From the NCBI RefSeq assembly GCF_900109645.1, contig NZ_FOBG01000004.1:124001-188000 (forward strand): a stretch of DNA of 64,000 nt, in the 5' to 3' direction. Position 1 is the first letter of the stretch. Every line of letters starts with the position of its first letter. Origin of the DNA: Duganella sp. CF402 (lineage in GTDB: Bacteria; Pseudomonadota; Gammaproteobacteria; Burkholderiales; Burkholderiaceae_D). The notes beneath the pieces were generated by a model. The model made no database searches and was not told the DNA's origin. It saw only the letters and a list, made by a program, of their open reading frames with translations. Positions 53,871 to 62,937 of this stretch are shown here, one piece after another. The translations under genes were made by a program, and so were the position numbers.

Positions 53871-54263
53871 ATGTCCCTCGTTACCGCCATCCCCGCCGCC
53901 GACAGCGCCGCCGCCCTGGCCCACTTTGAGGCCAGCTTCAGCTTCGAGACCGATTGCTGGGACGTGCACGATGCGCTCACCAGCGGCAAGCAGGATTTCG
54001 TGTTGCTGGACGTGCGCGGCACGGAGAAATACGCGGCCGGCCACGTGCCGGGCGCGCTCGACCTCGCGCATCGCAAGATCATCGGCTCGAAAGTCGCCGA
54101 ATTCCCGGCCGATACGCTGTTCGTGGTGTACTGCGCCGGACCGCACTGCAATGGCGCGGCCCGTGCCGCCGTGCGGCTGGCGCAGCTGGGACGCCCGGTC
54201 AAGGTGATGCCGGGCGGGATTACCGGTTGGCTCGATGAAGGTTTCGAGCTGGCGCGTGCTTAG
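53871..54263 (+). CDS. Rhodanese-like domain protein
   Basis: 130 residues from ATG 53871, preceded by CAGGAG. A single rhodanese domain with LLDVRGTEKYAAGHVPGALD and the active-site loop YCAGPHCNGA (catalytic cysteine in YCAG, about residue 85). Some relatives transfer sulfane sulfur. The GPHCNGA loop is unusual in containing a second cysteine. Likely controlled by the divergent FtrA-type regulator. Overlaps the convergent peroxidase gene by four bases. Confidence 0.9.
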   Translation: MSLVTAIPAADSAAALAHFEASFSFETDCWDVHDALTSGKQDFVLLDVRGTEKYAAGHVPGALDLAHRKIIGSKVAEFPADTLFVVYCAGPHCNGAARAAVRLAQLGRPVKVMPGGITGWLDEGFELARA

Positions 54264-54865
54264 GAACCCAGCGCTTTTTCGACCGCGCTGACCAGTTGCT
54301 TATCGGTCGGCGTGACTTTGCTGCCAAAGTTGGTGACCACGTTGCCGTGGCGGTCGATCAGGTACTTGTGGAAGTTCCATGCCGGCGCCTTACCGGTGGC
54401 CTTGATCAGATTGGCAAACAGCGGGTTAGGTTCCTTGCCCGACACCACCGACTTGGCAAACATCGGGAATTTCACGCCGTAGGTGTTGTAGCAGAAATCG
54501 GCGATTTCCTTGCTCGAACCCGGCTCCTGCTGGCCGAAGTCGTTCGATGGGAAGCCCAGCACCACCAGTCCCTTGCTGCCGTACTTGGCGTACAGGCCTT
54601 CCAGCCCTTCATACTGGTTGGTGAAGCCGCAGTAGCTGGCGGTGTTGACCACCAGAATCACCTTGCCCGAGTACTGGCACAGGTCTTGTGGCGCTTCGTC
54701 TTGCAGGCGCTTGAAAGTTTGCTTGAGGATGGCCGGGCAGCTGCCGGGCGCAGTCGCCGCAGCCGGGGTGGCTGGCGCGGCGGCTGGCGCTTGCGCCAAG
54801 GCGAAAGAGCTGGCCAGCACGGTCAGCGAAGAAACGAGGCACAGCTGGGCGATGGATTTGGACAT
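54260..54865 (-). CDS. Exported glutathione peroxidase family protein
   Basis: 201 residues. An N-terminal signal peptide (MSKSIAQLCLVSSLTVLASS, ending near ALAQ) is followed by an Ala/Pro linker and the thioredoxin-fold peroxidase. The peroxidatic cysteine is in VNTASYCGFTNQ and the partner segment is FPSNDFGQQEPGS (Gln) and WNFHKYLIDRHG (Trp). Probably periplasmic, reducing hydroperoxides with thioredoxin-like partners. Monocistronic. Confidence 0.92.
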   Translation of the reverse strand: MSKSIAQLCLVSSLTVLASSFALAQAPAAAPATPAAATAPGSCPAILKQTFKRLQDEAPQDLCQYSGKVILVVNTASYCGFTNQYEGLEGLYAKYGSKGLVVLGFPSNDFGQQEPGSSKEIADFCYNTYGVKFPMFAKSVVSGKEPNPLFANLIKATGKAPAWNFHKYLIDRHGNVVTNFGSKVTPTDKQLVSAVEKALGS

Positions 54866-54993
54866 GGTGGTCGGATGGAAAGAATGAAAGAAAATTCATT
54901 CTAGTCCAAATTAGTGCCCCTCGCACGATTGAGCCAGATTAAGCAAAGTGCGCGGCATCGTCCTATCGTCTTCCGTATGACGCGGGAGGTGGT

Positions 54994-56010
54994 ATGCGGA
55001 TCTTTTGGCTGTTATTGCTGTTGGCAAACGCCGCGATGGCGCAGGTGGCGTCGCTGCCGGCGATGCGCGCCGGGCAGGTCAGCGTGTCCGGCCTCTCGTC
55101 GGGCGCCTACATGGCGGTGCAATTCGAGGTCGCCTTTTCGCGCACCGTCATGGGCGCGGGCGTGATCGCCGGCGGACCGTATTTCTGCTCGCAAGGCAGT
55201 GTGTTCACCGCCACCACCAGTTGCAGCTGCACCAGCGACCTGTTCACCTGCCGCGTGCGCCCCGGCGGCACCCGCGTCGACGACCTGATCGCCATCACCG
55301 ACTGGTTCGCCGCCTCGCAAACCATCGATCCTACCAGCGCCCTGGCCAGCCACCGCGTGTGGATGTTCTCCGGCACCGCCGATTCGGTCGTGCCGCAACC
55401 CGTGATGAACGACCTGCAAAGCTACTACCGCCACTACATCGGCGCTAGCCGCATCTCCTACCAGCGCAACCTCAACGCCGAACACGCCATGCCCACCGAC
55501 AGCTACGGCAACAGCTGCCGCACGCTCGGCTCGCCCTACATCAACAACTGCGGCTACGACGCCGCCGGCGAACTGCTGAACTGGATCTACGGCCCGCTAT
55601 CCGCGCGCAACAGCGCCCCGCTCACCGGGCGCTTCATCGCTTTCGACCAATCGGAATTTATCTCCCTGCCCACCTGGCACGGCATGGCGGATTTCGGCTA
55701 CCTGTACGTGCCGCCGTCGTGCGACAGCACTGGTGGACAAGGCTGCAAGCTGCACGTGGTGTTCCACGGCTGCCTGCAGGATCCAGACGACGTCGGCACC
55801 ACCTTCATACGCCACGCAGGCTACAACGCCTGGGCCGATTTCAACCGATTGATGATTTTGTATCCGCAAGCGTCCGCCACCTACACCAATCCCAATGCGT
55901 GCTGGGACTGGTTCGCCTACGACGACACGCGCTACGCGCAAAAATCCGGCCGCCAGATGGCCGCCGTCAAACGCATGGTCGACCGCCTGACCGGCCTCAC
56001 TCCACCGTGA
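54994..56010 (+). CDS. Secreted short-chain PHA depolymerase (type 2 catalytic domain)
   Basis: 338 residues with a signal peptide ending near NAAMAQ (residue 17). The lipase box GLSSG is near the N-terminus (S35), followed by D130 (SGTADSV), H164 (NAEHAMP) and an oxyanion-type FHGCLQ only at H258. This is the type-2 order, a circular permutation of the type-1 enzyme encoded at 45399. Both share the YP-NPNACWDWF-like segment. Hydrolyses extracellular polyhydroxybutyrate to hydroxyacid oligomers. No substrate-binding domain is fused. Overlaps the convergent PPK2 gene by 14 bases. Confidence 0.92.
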   Translation: MRIFWLLLLLANAAMAQVASLPAMRAGQVSVSGLSSGAYMAVQFEVAFSRTVMGAGVIAGGPYFCSQGSVFTATTSCSCTSDLFTCRVRPGGTRVDDLIAITDWFAASQTIDPTSALASHRVWMFSGTADSVVPQPVMNDLQSYYRHYIGASRISYQRNLNAEHAMPTDSYGNSCRTLGSPYINNCGYDAAGELLNWIYGPLSARNSAPLTGRFIAFDQSEFISLPTWHGMADFGYLYVPPSCDSTGGQGCKLHVVFHGCLQDPDDVGTTFIRHAGYNAWADFNRLMILYPQASATYTNPNACWDWFAYDDTRYAQKSGRQMAAVKRMVDRLTGLTPP

Positions 56011-56839
56011 ACGAGGACAGGTCGGGATGCGGCGCTGGGTAACTGAGATCCATCCCTTCCAGCGTTTCCAGCAGCAGGCTGGCAATCACCAGGTTGCGAT
56101 GGGTCTTGGAATTGGCCGGCACGACGTACCACGGCGCGTGCGGCGCATTGGTCTCGCGGATCGCCTTTTCGTAGGCGCGCTGGTAGTCGTCCCACTTGGC
56201 GCGCTGCTTTATATCTTCCGGATTGAATTTCCACTGCTTGTCCGGATCGTCCAGCCGTTCCTGCAGGCGCTCGCGCTGTTCTTCCTTCGAGATATGCAGG
56301 AAGACTTTCACGATCACCGTGCCGGTTTCCGCCAGCATGCGCTCGAAGTCGCGGATCTGCGCGTAGCGGCGCTTGCACTCGTCGTCGTCGATCCATTCCT
56401 GCACGCGCGTGATCAACACATCTTCGTAGTGACTGCGATTGAAGATAGCGATCTCGCCCAGCATCGGCACATGCTGATGCACGCGCCACAGGTAATCGTG
56501 CGCCAGTTCGTTGTCAGTCGGCGCCTTGAAGGCCACCGCGCGCAGGCCCATCGGACTAATCCCGCTGAACATGGCGCGCACCGTGCCGTCCTTGCCGGAG
56601 GTGTCCATGCCCTGCAGGATCAACAGCACCTTCTGCTTGCGCTGCGCGTACAGCTTGTCCTGCAAGGCGGCGATGCGGTCGATCAGCGCGGCGGTGCGTT
56701 CAAGATCCAGCGCCTTGCCGCGCGCCTTGGTGAGCTTGGGATTGGCGGCGCGGCTGGAAAAGGTGGCGTCGTCGGCATCCTTGTCGCGCAGCTTGAGTTT
56801 GGAGGTGGCGCGGAAGCGCTGGCGGGCGTTGTGTGTCAT
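55997..56839 (-). CDS. Polyphosphate kinase 2 family protein
   Basis: 280 residues, one PPK2 domain: Walker A GMDTSGKDG (about 77-85), the lid FKAPTDNELAHDYLWRVHQH, and NRSHYEDVLITRV Walker B-like segment. The GMDxSGKDG form is that of class III PPK2 in family surveys, which phosphorylates AMP and ADP with polyphosphate; class assignment is from motif memory only. It starts 12 bases after the FAD oxidoreductase gene and may share its transcript. Confidence 0.92.
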   Translation of the reverse strand: MTHNARQRFRATSKLKLRDKDADDATFSSRAANPKLTKARGKALDLERTAALIDRIAALQDKLYAQRKQKVLLILQGMDTSGKDGTVRAMFSGISPMGLRAVAFKAPTDNELAHDYLWRVHQHVPMLGEIAIFNRSHYEDVLITRVQEWIDDDECKRRYAQIRDFERMLAETGTVIVKVFLHISKEEQRERLQERLDDPDKQWKFNPEDIKQRAKWDDYQRAYEKAIRETNAPHAPWYVVPANSKTHRNLVIASLLLETLEGMDLSYPAPHPDLSSFTVE

Positions 56840-56851
56840 GGGCTTAGCCTA

Positions 56852-58462
56852 TCAGTTAGCGGCCAGTTTCGCCGCACGGTAGCCCCACCACGCGGCTTCC
56901 TCGAACACCGAGAAGCCGGACAAATCGGCATGGGCAAACAAAATCGGTCCATCGACTTCGCGCAGCGCCTTCATGCCGGCGTTGCTGCGGAAGTGAGGCC
57001 ACGGGACGGCCATCGCGTGGCCGCGTAAAGTGATGTCGACCCGCTCGACGCAAGAGGCAAACTGCGCACCGTAAGCGGTTATCAAATCGGCGCTGGCCAG
57101 CGCCAGCAATTCTTGCGGCTTGGCGGACGCCATCCAGCCGCGCGCGCTGCTGGCCTTGCGGTCCGATAGCGCGACGTAGGCACTGAACACCGTCTTCTCC
57201 GGCGGCCGCACCCGGATGTCCTGATGGGTGGACACCACAAAGCCCAGTCCCGGCTCGCCGTACACCACGTTGTCCCAGCACAGCGGCTGGCTTGGTAATT
57301 CTTCAGGAAAGCGCTTGAGCAGGAAGTTCGCCACCATCCACGGCGCGTATTCCGGCGCGTGCTTCGCCGCGTCGAAACCGTATTCGCCGATGTTATCCAC
57401 AACCCGCGCCGCCACATAGGTCGGCATGGCGCAAATCGCTTTACGGGCGCGCACCAGATAGCTGGCAGGCTTGCCGTTTTCCAGCACGAAGCACAAGGCT
57501 TCCACGCCATCCGCCGTTTTTTTCAATGACACCGCCGTGCCGGCCTTGCGCTTGACGTCCGCCGCACGCTCCATGCCCGCAGCCAGCGGCTGCAAACCGC
57601 CCGGCCAGGTGAGCCACGCGCCGTTGCCGGCGTTGGCCGCTTGTCCCCAGCGGCTGCAGTAGTAATGCAGCCCGGCCCATGCCGATACCTTGTCGTAGCG
57701 CGTGCCGTAATCGTCGCGGCAACAGTAGTTGAGATACCAGTGCAGCGTCGGCGACTTGTAGCCGTTCTGGTCCATCCACTGCTTGAGCGAGATGCGGTCC
57801 AGCGCCTGCCACACCGGGTCTTCCGATGACAGCACCGTCGGGAATACGAACACGCGGCGGCCATCGGCGCCATGCAGCTGGCGCAGACGATGCACCTCGT
57901 CGAAGAAGCGCTTGTGCTCATCGAGTTCCCACTGCGGCACGCCGTCGGTGGGAATGAAGCCTTCCTGCCAGTGGCCGTTGAACAGCAAGCGTTCTTCAGG
58001 CGCGTGCAGGATGAAGCGTTCGTCGTAGTAAGGCTTCTCCGCAAAGGCATCCTTCTGGATGATGCCAAGGTCCGCGAGGATTTCACGCACGTGCGTCGAT
58101 TCCGGCGATGGCAGCGGCAAATAGTGCGCGCCGGTCGGGTATTCGTACTCGCCGAACGCGCCACCGGCCGCATTGCCGTACGGCTGCGGGCCGTCGATCA
58201 TCAGCACATCGGTCTTGCCGAGCTTTTTCAGCTTCCACGCTGCGGTGAGGCCGGACACGCCGGAACCGAGAATGACGATATCGGTGTGGATAACTTGCGA
58301 TGGCGGTGGCAGCGCGCGGCGGTCGCGCAGGAAGTGGCCTTCATCGCGGCCCACGTAATGCAGCGTCGGCGTAATCTCCTGCCAACGCTGGAACGCGAGG
58401 CCACTGCCGGCGGCAGTCAGCCCGCTAGCGCCAGCCCATACCAGAAAAGATCGGCGCAGCAT
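56852..58462 (-). CDS. Tat-type exported FAD-dependent oxidoreductase
   Basis: 536 residues. The N-terminus (MLRRSFLVWAGASGLTAAG) has a twin-arginine-like signal. The FAD-binding motif is DIVILGSGVSGLTAAWKL (about 61-78), followed by NAAGGAFGEYEYPTG, a central domain with many aromatic residues (HWYLNYCCRDDYG) and the C-terminal FAHADLSGFSVFEEAAWWGYRAA FAD-binding end, as in amine-oxidase-like flavoproteins. The stop-start overlap with the spermidine-synthase-like gene (TGATG) suggests functional coupling, for example polyamine oxidation in the periplasm; that is inference. Confidence 0.85.
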   Translation of the reverse strand: MLRRSFLVWAGASGLTAAGSGLAFQRWQEITPTLHYVGRDEGHFLRDRRALPPPSQVIHTDIVILGSGVSGLTAAWKLKKLGKTDVLMIDGPQPYGNAAGGAFGEYEYPTGAHYLPLPSPESTHVREILADLGIIQKDAFAEKPYYDERFILHAPEERLLFNGHWQEGFIPTDGVPQWELDEHKRFFDEVHRLRQLHGADGRRVFVFPTVLSSEDPVWQALDRISLKQWMDQNGYKSPTLHWYLNYCCRDDYGTRYDKVSAWAGLHYYCSRWGQAANAGNGAWLTWPGGLQPLAAGMERAADVKRKAGTAVSLKKTADGVEALCFVLENGKPASYLVRARKAICAMPTYVAARVVDNIGEYGFDAAKHAPEYAPWMVANFLLKRFPEELPSQPLCWDNVVYGEPGLGFVVSTHQDIRVRPPEKTVFSAYVALSDRKASSARGWMASAKPQELLALASADLITAYGAQFASCVERVDITLRGHAMAVPWPHFRSNAGMKALREVDGPILFAHADLSGFSVFEEAAWWGYRAAKLAAN

Positions 58463-59973
58463 CAGCGGATCACCCTGCGCCAGTCCTGCTCGAATTCATG
58501 CACGAGCGATTGCGTGTTGAGGCGATTCGGTTCCATCGCCATTGGCTTCATATCGGGCGGGAAGGTGAACATCTCGCGCGTGGTGTCGGCATTCAGGTAG
58601 CGCATTGGCAGGCGGTAGCTGGTGGGCGGCGTGTACTGCGCCTGCGGCGTCGCCAGGATAAAGCCCCACTCACCGAACGACGGCACGTAGGCGTGATACG
58701 GATACGTTTTCAACCCCACTTCGCGCAAGGTGGAGTCGATGGTCCAGTAAGCATGCGGCGCAAAGAACGGCGACGTGGATTGCACTACCATCAATCCATT
58801 CGCCGCCAGATGCTTGCGCACCATGCCATAGAACGGCACCGAGTACAGCTTGCCCAGCGCGAAGCTGGATGGATCGGGAAAGTCCACGATTACTGCGTCG
58901 AACATATCGTCGTTGTGCTGCAGCCAGATCGCCGCATCGGCATTCACCACGCGCACGCGCTTGTCGCTGAAGGAGCCGTGATTGAGCTTCACCAGTTCTT
59001 CGCGCTGCGTGAAGGCGCCGGTCATGGCCGGGTCGAGATCCACCAGGGTCACATGCTCGATATTCTGGTAGCGCAGGATTTCGCGCAGCGCCAGGCCGTC
59101 GCCGCCGCCCAGCACCAGCACCCGCTTCGCCCACGGCAAGGGCTGCAGCACCGGATGCACCAGCGCTTCGTGATAGCGGTACTCGTCGCGCGAGGAGAAT
59201 TGCAGGTTGCCGTTGATGTACAGGCGCGTATCGTCCTTCCACTTGGTGATGACCAGGCGCTGGTACGGCGTGGTGGTGGCAAACACGATCTCGTCGCCGA
59301 ACAGGCCATGCTCGCCCCAGTAAGTCAGCTTGTCGGCAAAGGCGAAACCGAACACCAGCGCACACAGCACCGCGCAAGCGCGCAGCATGCGCCCCGTGAC
59401 ATTTTTCAGCTCTGTGGAAAACGCCTTGATTGTCCACAGGGCCACGCCGACATTCAGCATCCCGAACAGGAAACCAGTGCGCACCAGCCCAAGGTAAGGC
59501 GCCAGCACCAGCGGGAACAGCAGCGACACCGCCAGCGCGCCGAGATAATCGAAGGTCAGCACCTTGCTGACCAATTCATTGAAGGCCGTCTGCCGCGCAT
59601 TCAGTGCACGCATTACCAGCGGCACCTCCATGCCGACAAACGCCCCGACCAGAAACACCATCGTATAGAGCAGCGTGCGGAATGGCGCCGGCATCCACGA
59701 GAAGGTCAGGAACAGCACCGCCGCCGACAAGCCGCCCACCAGCCCCACCGCCAGCTCGATATCGACAAACCGCGACAACACGTCCTCATCGCGCACGTAC
59801 TTTGAGAAATGCGCGCCCACGCCCATCGCAAACAGGTAGCATCCGATAATGGTGGAAAATTGCAGCACCGAGTCGCCCAGCAAATAGCTCGATAGCGCAC
59901 CGGCGATCAGCTCATATGCCAGCCCGCAGGAGGCCACCACGAAGACGGACAGGATTAGAATCTTTTTGGTCAT
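58462..59973 (-). CDS. Membrane-embedded spermidine synthase-like protein
   Basis: 503 residues. The first 210 form about seven transmembrane helices (ILILSVFVVASCGLAYELIAG; LYTMVFLVGAFVGMEVPLVMRA). The rest is a soluble aminopropyltransferase fold: RDEYRYHEALVHPVL, LVLGGGDGLALREILRY (SAM loop), VDLDPAM, NADAAIWL and AVIVDFPDPSS with the catalytic aspartates in DxxDP. Relatives with such a membrane part are annotated as polyamine aminopropyltransferases. With speD on the divergent side, decarboxylated SAM would be available. The acceptor is unknown. Start spacing to DUF350 gene is 62 bases. Confidence 0.87.
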   Translation of the reverse strand: MTKKILILSVFVVASCGLAYELIAGALSSYLLGDSVLQFSTIIGCYLFAMGVGAHFSKYVRDEDVLSRFVDIELAVGLVGGLSAAVLFLTFSWMPAPFRTLLYTMVFLVGAFVGMEVPLVMRALNARQTAFNELVSKVLTFDYLGALAVSLLFPLVLAPYLGLVRTGFLFGMLNVGVALWTIKAFSTELKNVTGRMLRACAVLCALVFGFAFADKLTYWGEHGLFGDEIVFATTTPYQRLVITKWKDDTRLYINGNLQFSSRDEYRYHEALVHPVLQPLPWAKRVLVLGGGDGLALREILRYQNIEHVTLVDLDPAMTGAFTQREELVKLNHGSFSDKRVRVVNADAAIWLQHNDDMFDAVIVDFPDPSSFALGKLYSVPFYGMVRKHLAANGLMVVQSTSPFFAPHAYWTIDSTLREVGLKTYPYHAYVPSFGEWGFILATPQAQYTPPTSYRLPMRYLNADTTREMFTFPPDMKPMAMEPNRLNTQSLVHEFEQDWRRVIR

Positions 59974-59998
59974 TTACGCCCGTTTGCATTAATATCAA

Positions 59999-60013
59999 CG
60001 AATTGTCAATTCG
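59999..60013. promoter_or_regulatory. Palindrome in the polyamine divergent promoter region
   Basis: CGAATT-GTC-AATTCG is a perfect inverted repeat centred between the two divergent operons. It could be a shared operator. On the minus strand it contains TTGACA, an ideal -35 hexamer, but no convincing -10 follows. Confidence 0.4.
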
Positions 60014-60035
60014 CCACTTTACCTGAAGGTGCGCC

Positions 60036-60422
60036 GTGCCTGCCATCCTAAACTATCTGATCCACCTGTTGCTGGCCGCCGTGCTGCTGGCGGTGTTCTT
60101 CAAAGCCTACACCTGGATGACGCCTTTCGATGAAGTGAAGCTGATCCGCCAGGGCAATCAGGCTGCGGCACTATCGCTGGGCGGGGCGCTGATAGGTTTT
60201 TCCATCACCATCGGTTCGGCGCTGATGCATACTGCCGATTACCGCGAATTCTTTGCCTGGGCCTTCGGCGCGATGGTGGTGCAGATGCTGGTCTACGCCA
60301 TCACCACCCGCGTGCTGAATATGTCGAAGGACCAGATCGAAGCCAATAACACTGCGTTTGGCGGGCTGCTGTCCGCCATCTCCATTTCCATCGGCGTTAT
60401 CAACGGCGCCTGCATTTCGTAA
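60036..60422 (+). CDS. DUF350 family membrane protein
   Basis: 128 residues from GTG 60036. Four transmembrane helices (about 6-25, 45-62, 73-93 and 108-126). The family pattern is seen in GNQAAALSLGGALIGFSITIGSAL and NTAFGGLLSAISISIGVINGA. DUF350 includes E. coli YjfL. First gene of the SPFH-DUF4178-SpeD operon. Function unknown, but its family often lies beside membrane-stress or polyamine genes. Confidence 0.88.
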   Translation: MPAILNYLIHLLLAAVLLAVFFKAYTWMTPFDEVKLIRQGNQAAALSLGGALIGFSITIGSALMHTADYREFFAWAFGAMVVQMLVYAITTRVLNMSKDQIEANNTAFGGLLSAISISIGVINGACIS

Positions 60423-60434
60423 GCGAGGACCATC

Positions 60435-61463
60435 ATGGGTATCGGCAGCTTTATCAAGAAGCAGTTTATCGATGTACTGCAATGGAACGAGGACAGCGAC
60501 GGCGTGCTGGCATGGCGCTATCCGATGGCCGACCAGGAGATCCAGAATGGCGGCCAGCTGGTGGTACGTGAATCGCAGGTGGCGGTGTTCGTCAATGAAG
60601 GCCAGGTGGCCGACGTATTCGGCCCCGGCACCCACACGCTCACCACGCAAACCCTGCCGGTGCTGACCAACCTGAAAAACTGGGACAAGCTGTTTGCGTC
60701 GCCGTTCAAATCGGATGTCTATTTTTTCAGCACCCGCGTGCAGACCGGCCGCAAATGGGGCACGGCGCAGCCGATCACCATCCGCGACAAGGACTTCGAC
60801 ATGGTGCGCGTGCGCGCCTTCGGCATGTATTCCTACCGCGTGATCAACGCGCGCGCCTTCTTCAGCGAAATCAGCGGCACGCGCGAGGTGTACACCCGCG
60901 ATGAGGTGGAAGACCAGCTGCGCGGCATCCTGATGGCGACGATGGCCGGTTCGCTCGGCGCATCGCAAGTGCCCTTCCTCGACATGGCGGCCAACCAGGC
61001 GCTGATGGCGCAGCAGGTCAAGGGCGACCTGACCGCCGCGTTTGCGCGTTACGGCATCGGGCTCGATGAATTCAATGTGGCCAGCGTCAGCCTGCCGGAA
61101 GAACTGCAAGCGGCGCTGGATGAGCGCATTTCGGCCGGCATGAAGGGCGGCATGAGCGCCGACAAAATGGCCGGCTTCACCAAGTATCAGGTGGCGAGCG
61201 CGATTCCGCTGGCGGCGCAGAACGAAGGCGGCTTGGCCGGCATCGGCGCGGGACTGGGCGCCGGGCTGACGGTGGGTCAGGCTATCGGCCAGAGCATGGG
61301 CGCGGCATTGGCTCCTCAAGCTGCACCCGCTGCAGCCGCGCCGGCCGAGGATTCGGTCGAAGCACGCCTTGAAAAACTCAAAGGGCTGCTCGATAAAGGC
61401 CTGATCTCGGCCGCCGACTACGACAGCGCCAAGGCCGAACTGCTGAAAAAACTGATCGGCTAG
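60435..61463 (+). CDS. SPFH-domain protein with SHOCT-like C-terminus
   Basis: 342 residues, 12 bases after DUF350. The N-terminal motif (LQWNEDSDGVLAWRYPMADQ) and NGGQLVVRESQVAVFVNEGQ begin a band-7/SPFH-like fold (about 30-240) with GPGTHTLTTQTLPVLTNLKN. The C-terminus contains a Gly/Ala-rich linker and a SHOCT-like helical hairpin (EARLEKLKGLLDKGLISAAD, residues about 307-326). Often called virion core protein-like in databases. Such proteins oligomerise on membranes. Likely a membrane scaffold for the system. Confidence 0.85.
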   Translation: MGIGSFIKKQFIDVLQWNEDSDGVLAWRYPMADQEIQNGGQLVVRESQVAVFVNEGQVADVFGPGTHTLTTQTLPVLTNLKNWDKLFASPFKSDVYFFSTRVQTGRKWGTAQPITIRDKDFDMVRVRAFGMYSYRVINARAFFSEISGTREVYTRDEVEDQLRGILMATMAGSLGASQVPFLDMAANQALMAQQVKGDLTAAFARYGIGLDEFNVASVSLPEELQAALDERISAGMKGGMSADKMAGFTKYQVASAIPLAAQNEGGLAGIGAGLGAGLTVGQAIGQSMGAALAPQAAPAAAAPAEDSVEARLEKLKGLLDKGLISAADYDSAKAELLKKLIG

Positions 61464-61467
61464 GCGC

Positions 61468-62937
61468 GTGCAAATCGTTTCCTGCCCCAGCTGCGGCGCG
61501 GAGGTCAAATTCCGCTCGCATGCCTCGGTCATGGCGGTCTGCGAATATTGCAGCACACGGGTGCTCAAGGACGCGGACGCGGTCAAGGACCTCGGCAAGA
61601 TGTCGTCCGTGCTGGAGGACTATTCGCCGATCCAGATTGGCACCGCCGGTGTGCTGGGCGGGCGGCCGTTCACGGTGGTCGGCCGCATCCAGCTGCGCTA
61701 CTCCGCCGGCATGTGGAACGAGTGGTATCTGTTTTTCGACGACGGTAAAACCTCTTGGCTGGGCGATTCGTCCGGCATGTACACCATCACGGCGGAATAT
61801 CAGGGCGACGCGCAGTTGCCGGCGTTCGAGCAGCTGCAGCCGGGGCAGAACGCCTACATCAACGGCGCTCCCTACACCACGGCCGAAATCCGCGTGGCCG
61901 ATTGCGTGGGCGGGCAAGGCGAGCTGCCGTTCAAGGTCGGCGACGGCTATCAGGCGCGCGTGGCGGACTTCCGGCGCGGCGTGGAGTTCATCACGCTGGA
62001 TTACTCGGACGGGCCGCGTCCCGTCATCTACACCGGCATCGCCGTCACGCTGGACAGCCTGCAATGCCAGCTGCTGCGCGACGACGACACCATCCAGCGC
62101 GCCGCCGGCCGTTATCGCGGCAAGCTCGATGCGCTGGACTGCCCTTCCTGCGGCAGCCCGATTAAATACCTGCCCGGCGTGACGGCCAACCTGGTGTGCC
62201 CTGCCTGCGCCACGCAAATCGATGCAGCCAGCCCGGAAGCGCAAGTGGTGGCGGCAGGCGAACGCGTGGCCGCCGTGCCGCTGACGCTGGAACTGGGCGC
62301 GACCGCCAAAATCAACAATCAGGATTTCACCATCATCGGCATGATGCGCCGCGCCGACGATGAAGGCACGCAGTGGAACGAATACCTGATGTACGGCCCG
62401 CGCTCCGGCTTCTCGTGGCTGGTGGAGACGGACGAAGGCTGGTCCGGCGCCAACGTGCTGGCAGATTGGCCAGTGTCGTACACGCCGGGCGCGCCGAATG
62501 TGTTTGTGGATAAGGTCCAATTTTCCCACCTATACACATACGGTGCGAAAGTCACTTACGCGGTGGGCGCCTTCAACTGGCGCGTGGCCGTCGGCGACAG
62601 CACGGTGGTGAGCGAATTCGAAGCCGGCCAGCTGCGGCTGGCCTCAGAGACCACGCCGCAGGAAATGACCTGGTCGCGCTCCTCGCCGGTGTCGGCCGAC
62701 CAGCTGAAGGCGTGGTTCGGCGAAGCCTTCAAGGGCCGCGTGAAATCGCCGTCGAAATCGCAGCCATTCGCCAATAACCGCTATCGCAAGAGCGCCAAGT
62801 ACATCATCTGGCTGATGCTGGCGCTGAACGCGATCCCGCTGATGGCGAATTTTTCCGGCACCTGGTTCCTGAGCGCGATCGGCGCGCTGGCCATCTACCT
62901 GCCGGCGATCTTCCTGGATAACAACGACCAGACATGA
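61468..62937 (+). CDS. Double DUF4178 protein with two zinc ribbons and a membrane tail
   Basis: 489 residues from GTG 61468. Zinc ribbon 1 is CPSC...CEYC (residues 6-28), then a DUF4178 beta domain (about 45-200; GTAGVLGGRPFTVVGRIQLR). Zinc ribbon 2 is CPSC...CPAC (about 216-237), then a second DUF4178 (about 265-400; LGATAKINNQDFTIIGMMRR). Two C-terminal transmembrane helices follow (about 437-478). Its duplicated layout matches the domain seen beside SpeD in other bacteria. Possibly a membrane-bound sensor; role inferred only from context. Confidence 0.85.
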   Translation: MQIVSCPSCGAEVKFRSHASVMAVCEYCSTRVLKDADAVKDLGKMSSVLEDYSPIQIGTAGVLGGRPFTVVGRIQLRYSAGMWNEWYLFFDDGKTSWLGDSSGMYTITAEYQGDAQLPAFEQLQPGQNAYINGAPYTTAEIRVADCVGGQGELPFKVGDGYQARVADFRRGVEFITLDYSDGPRPVIYTGIAVTLDSLQCQLLRDDDTIQRAAGRYRGKLDALDCPSCGSPIKYLPGVTANLVCPACATQIDAASPEAQVVAAGERVAAVPLTLELGATAKINNQDFTIIGMMRRADDEGTQWNEYLMYGPRSGFSWLVETDEGWSGANVLADWPVSYTPGAPNVFVDKVQFSHLYTYGAKVTYAVGAFNWRVAVGDSTVVSEFEAGQLRLASETTPQEMTWSRSSPVSADQLKAWFGEAFKGRVKSPSKSQPFANNRYRKSAKYIIWLMLALNAIPLMANFSGTWFLSAIGALAIYLPAIFLDNNDQT

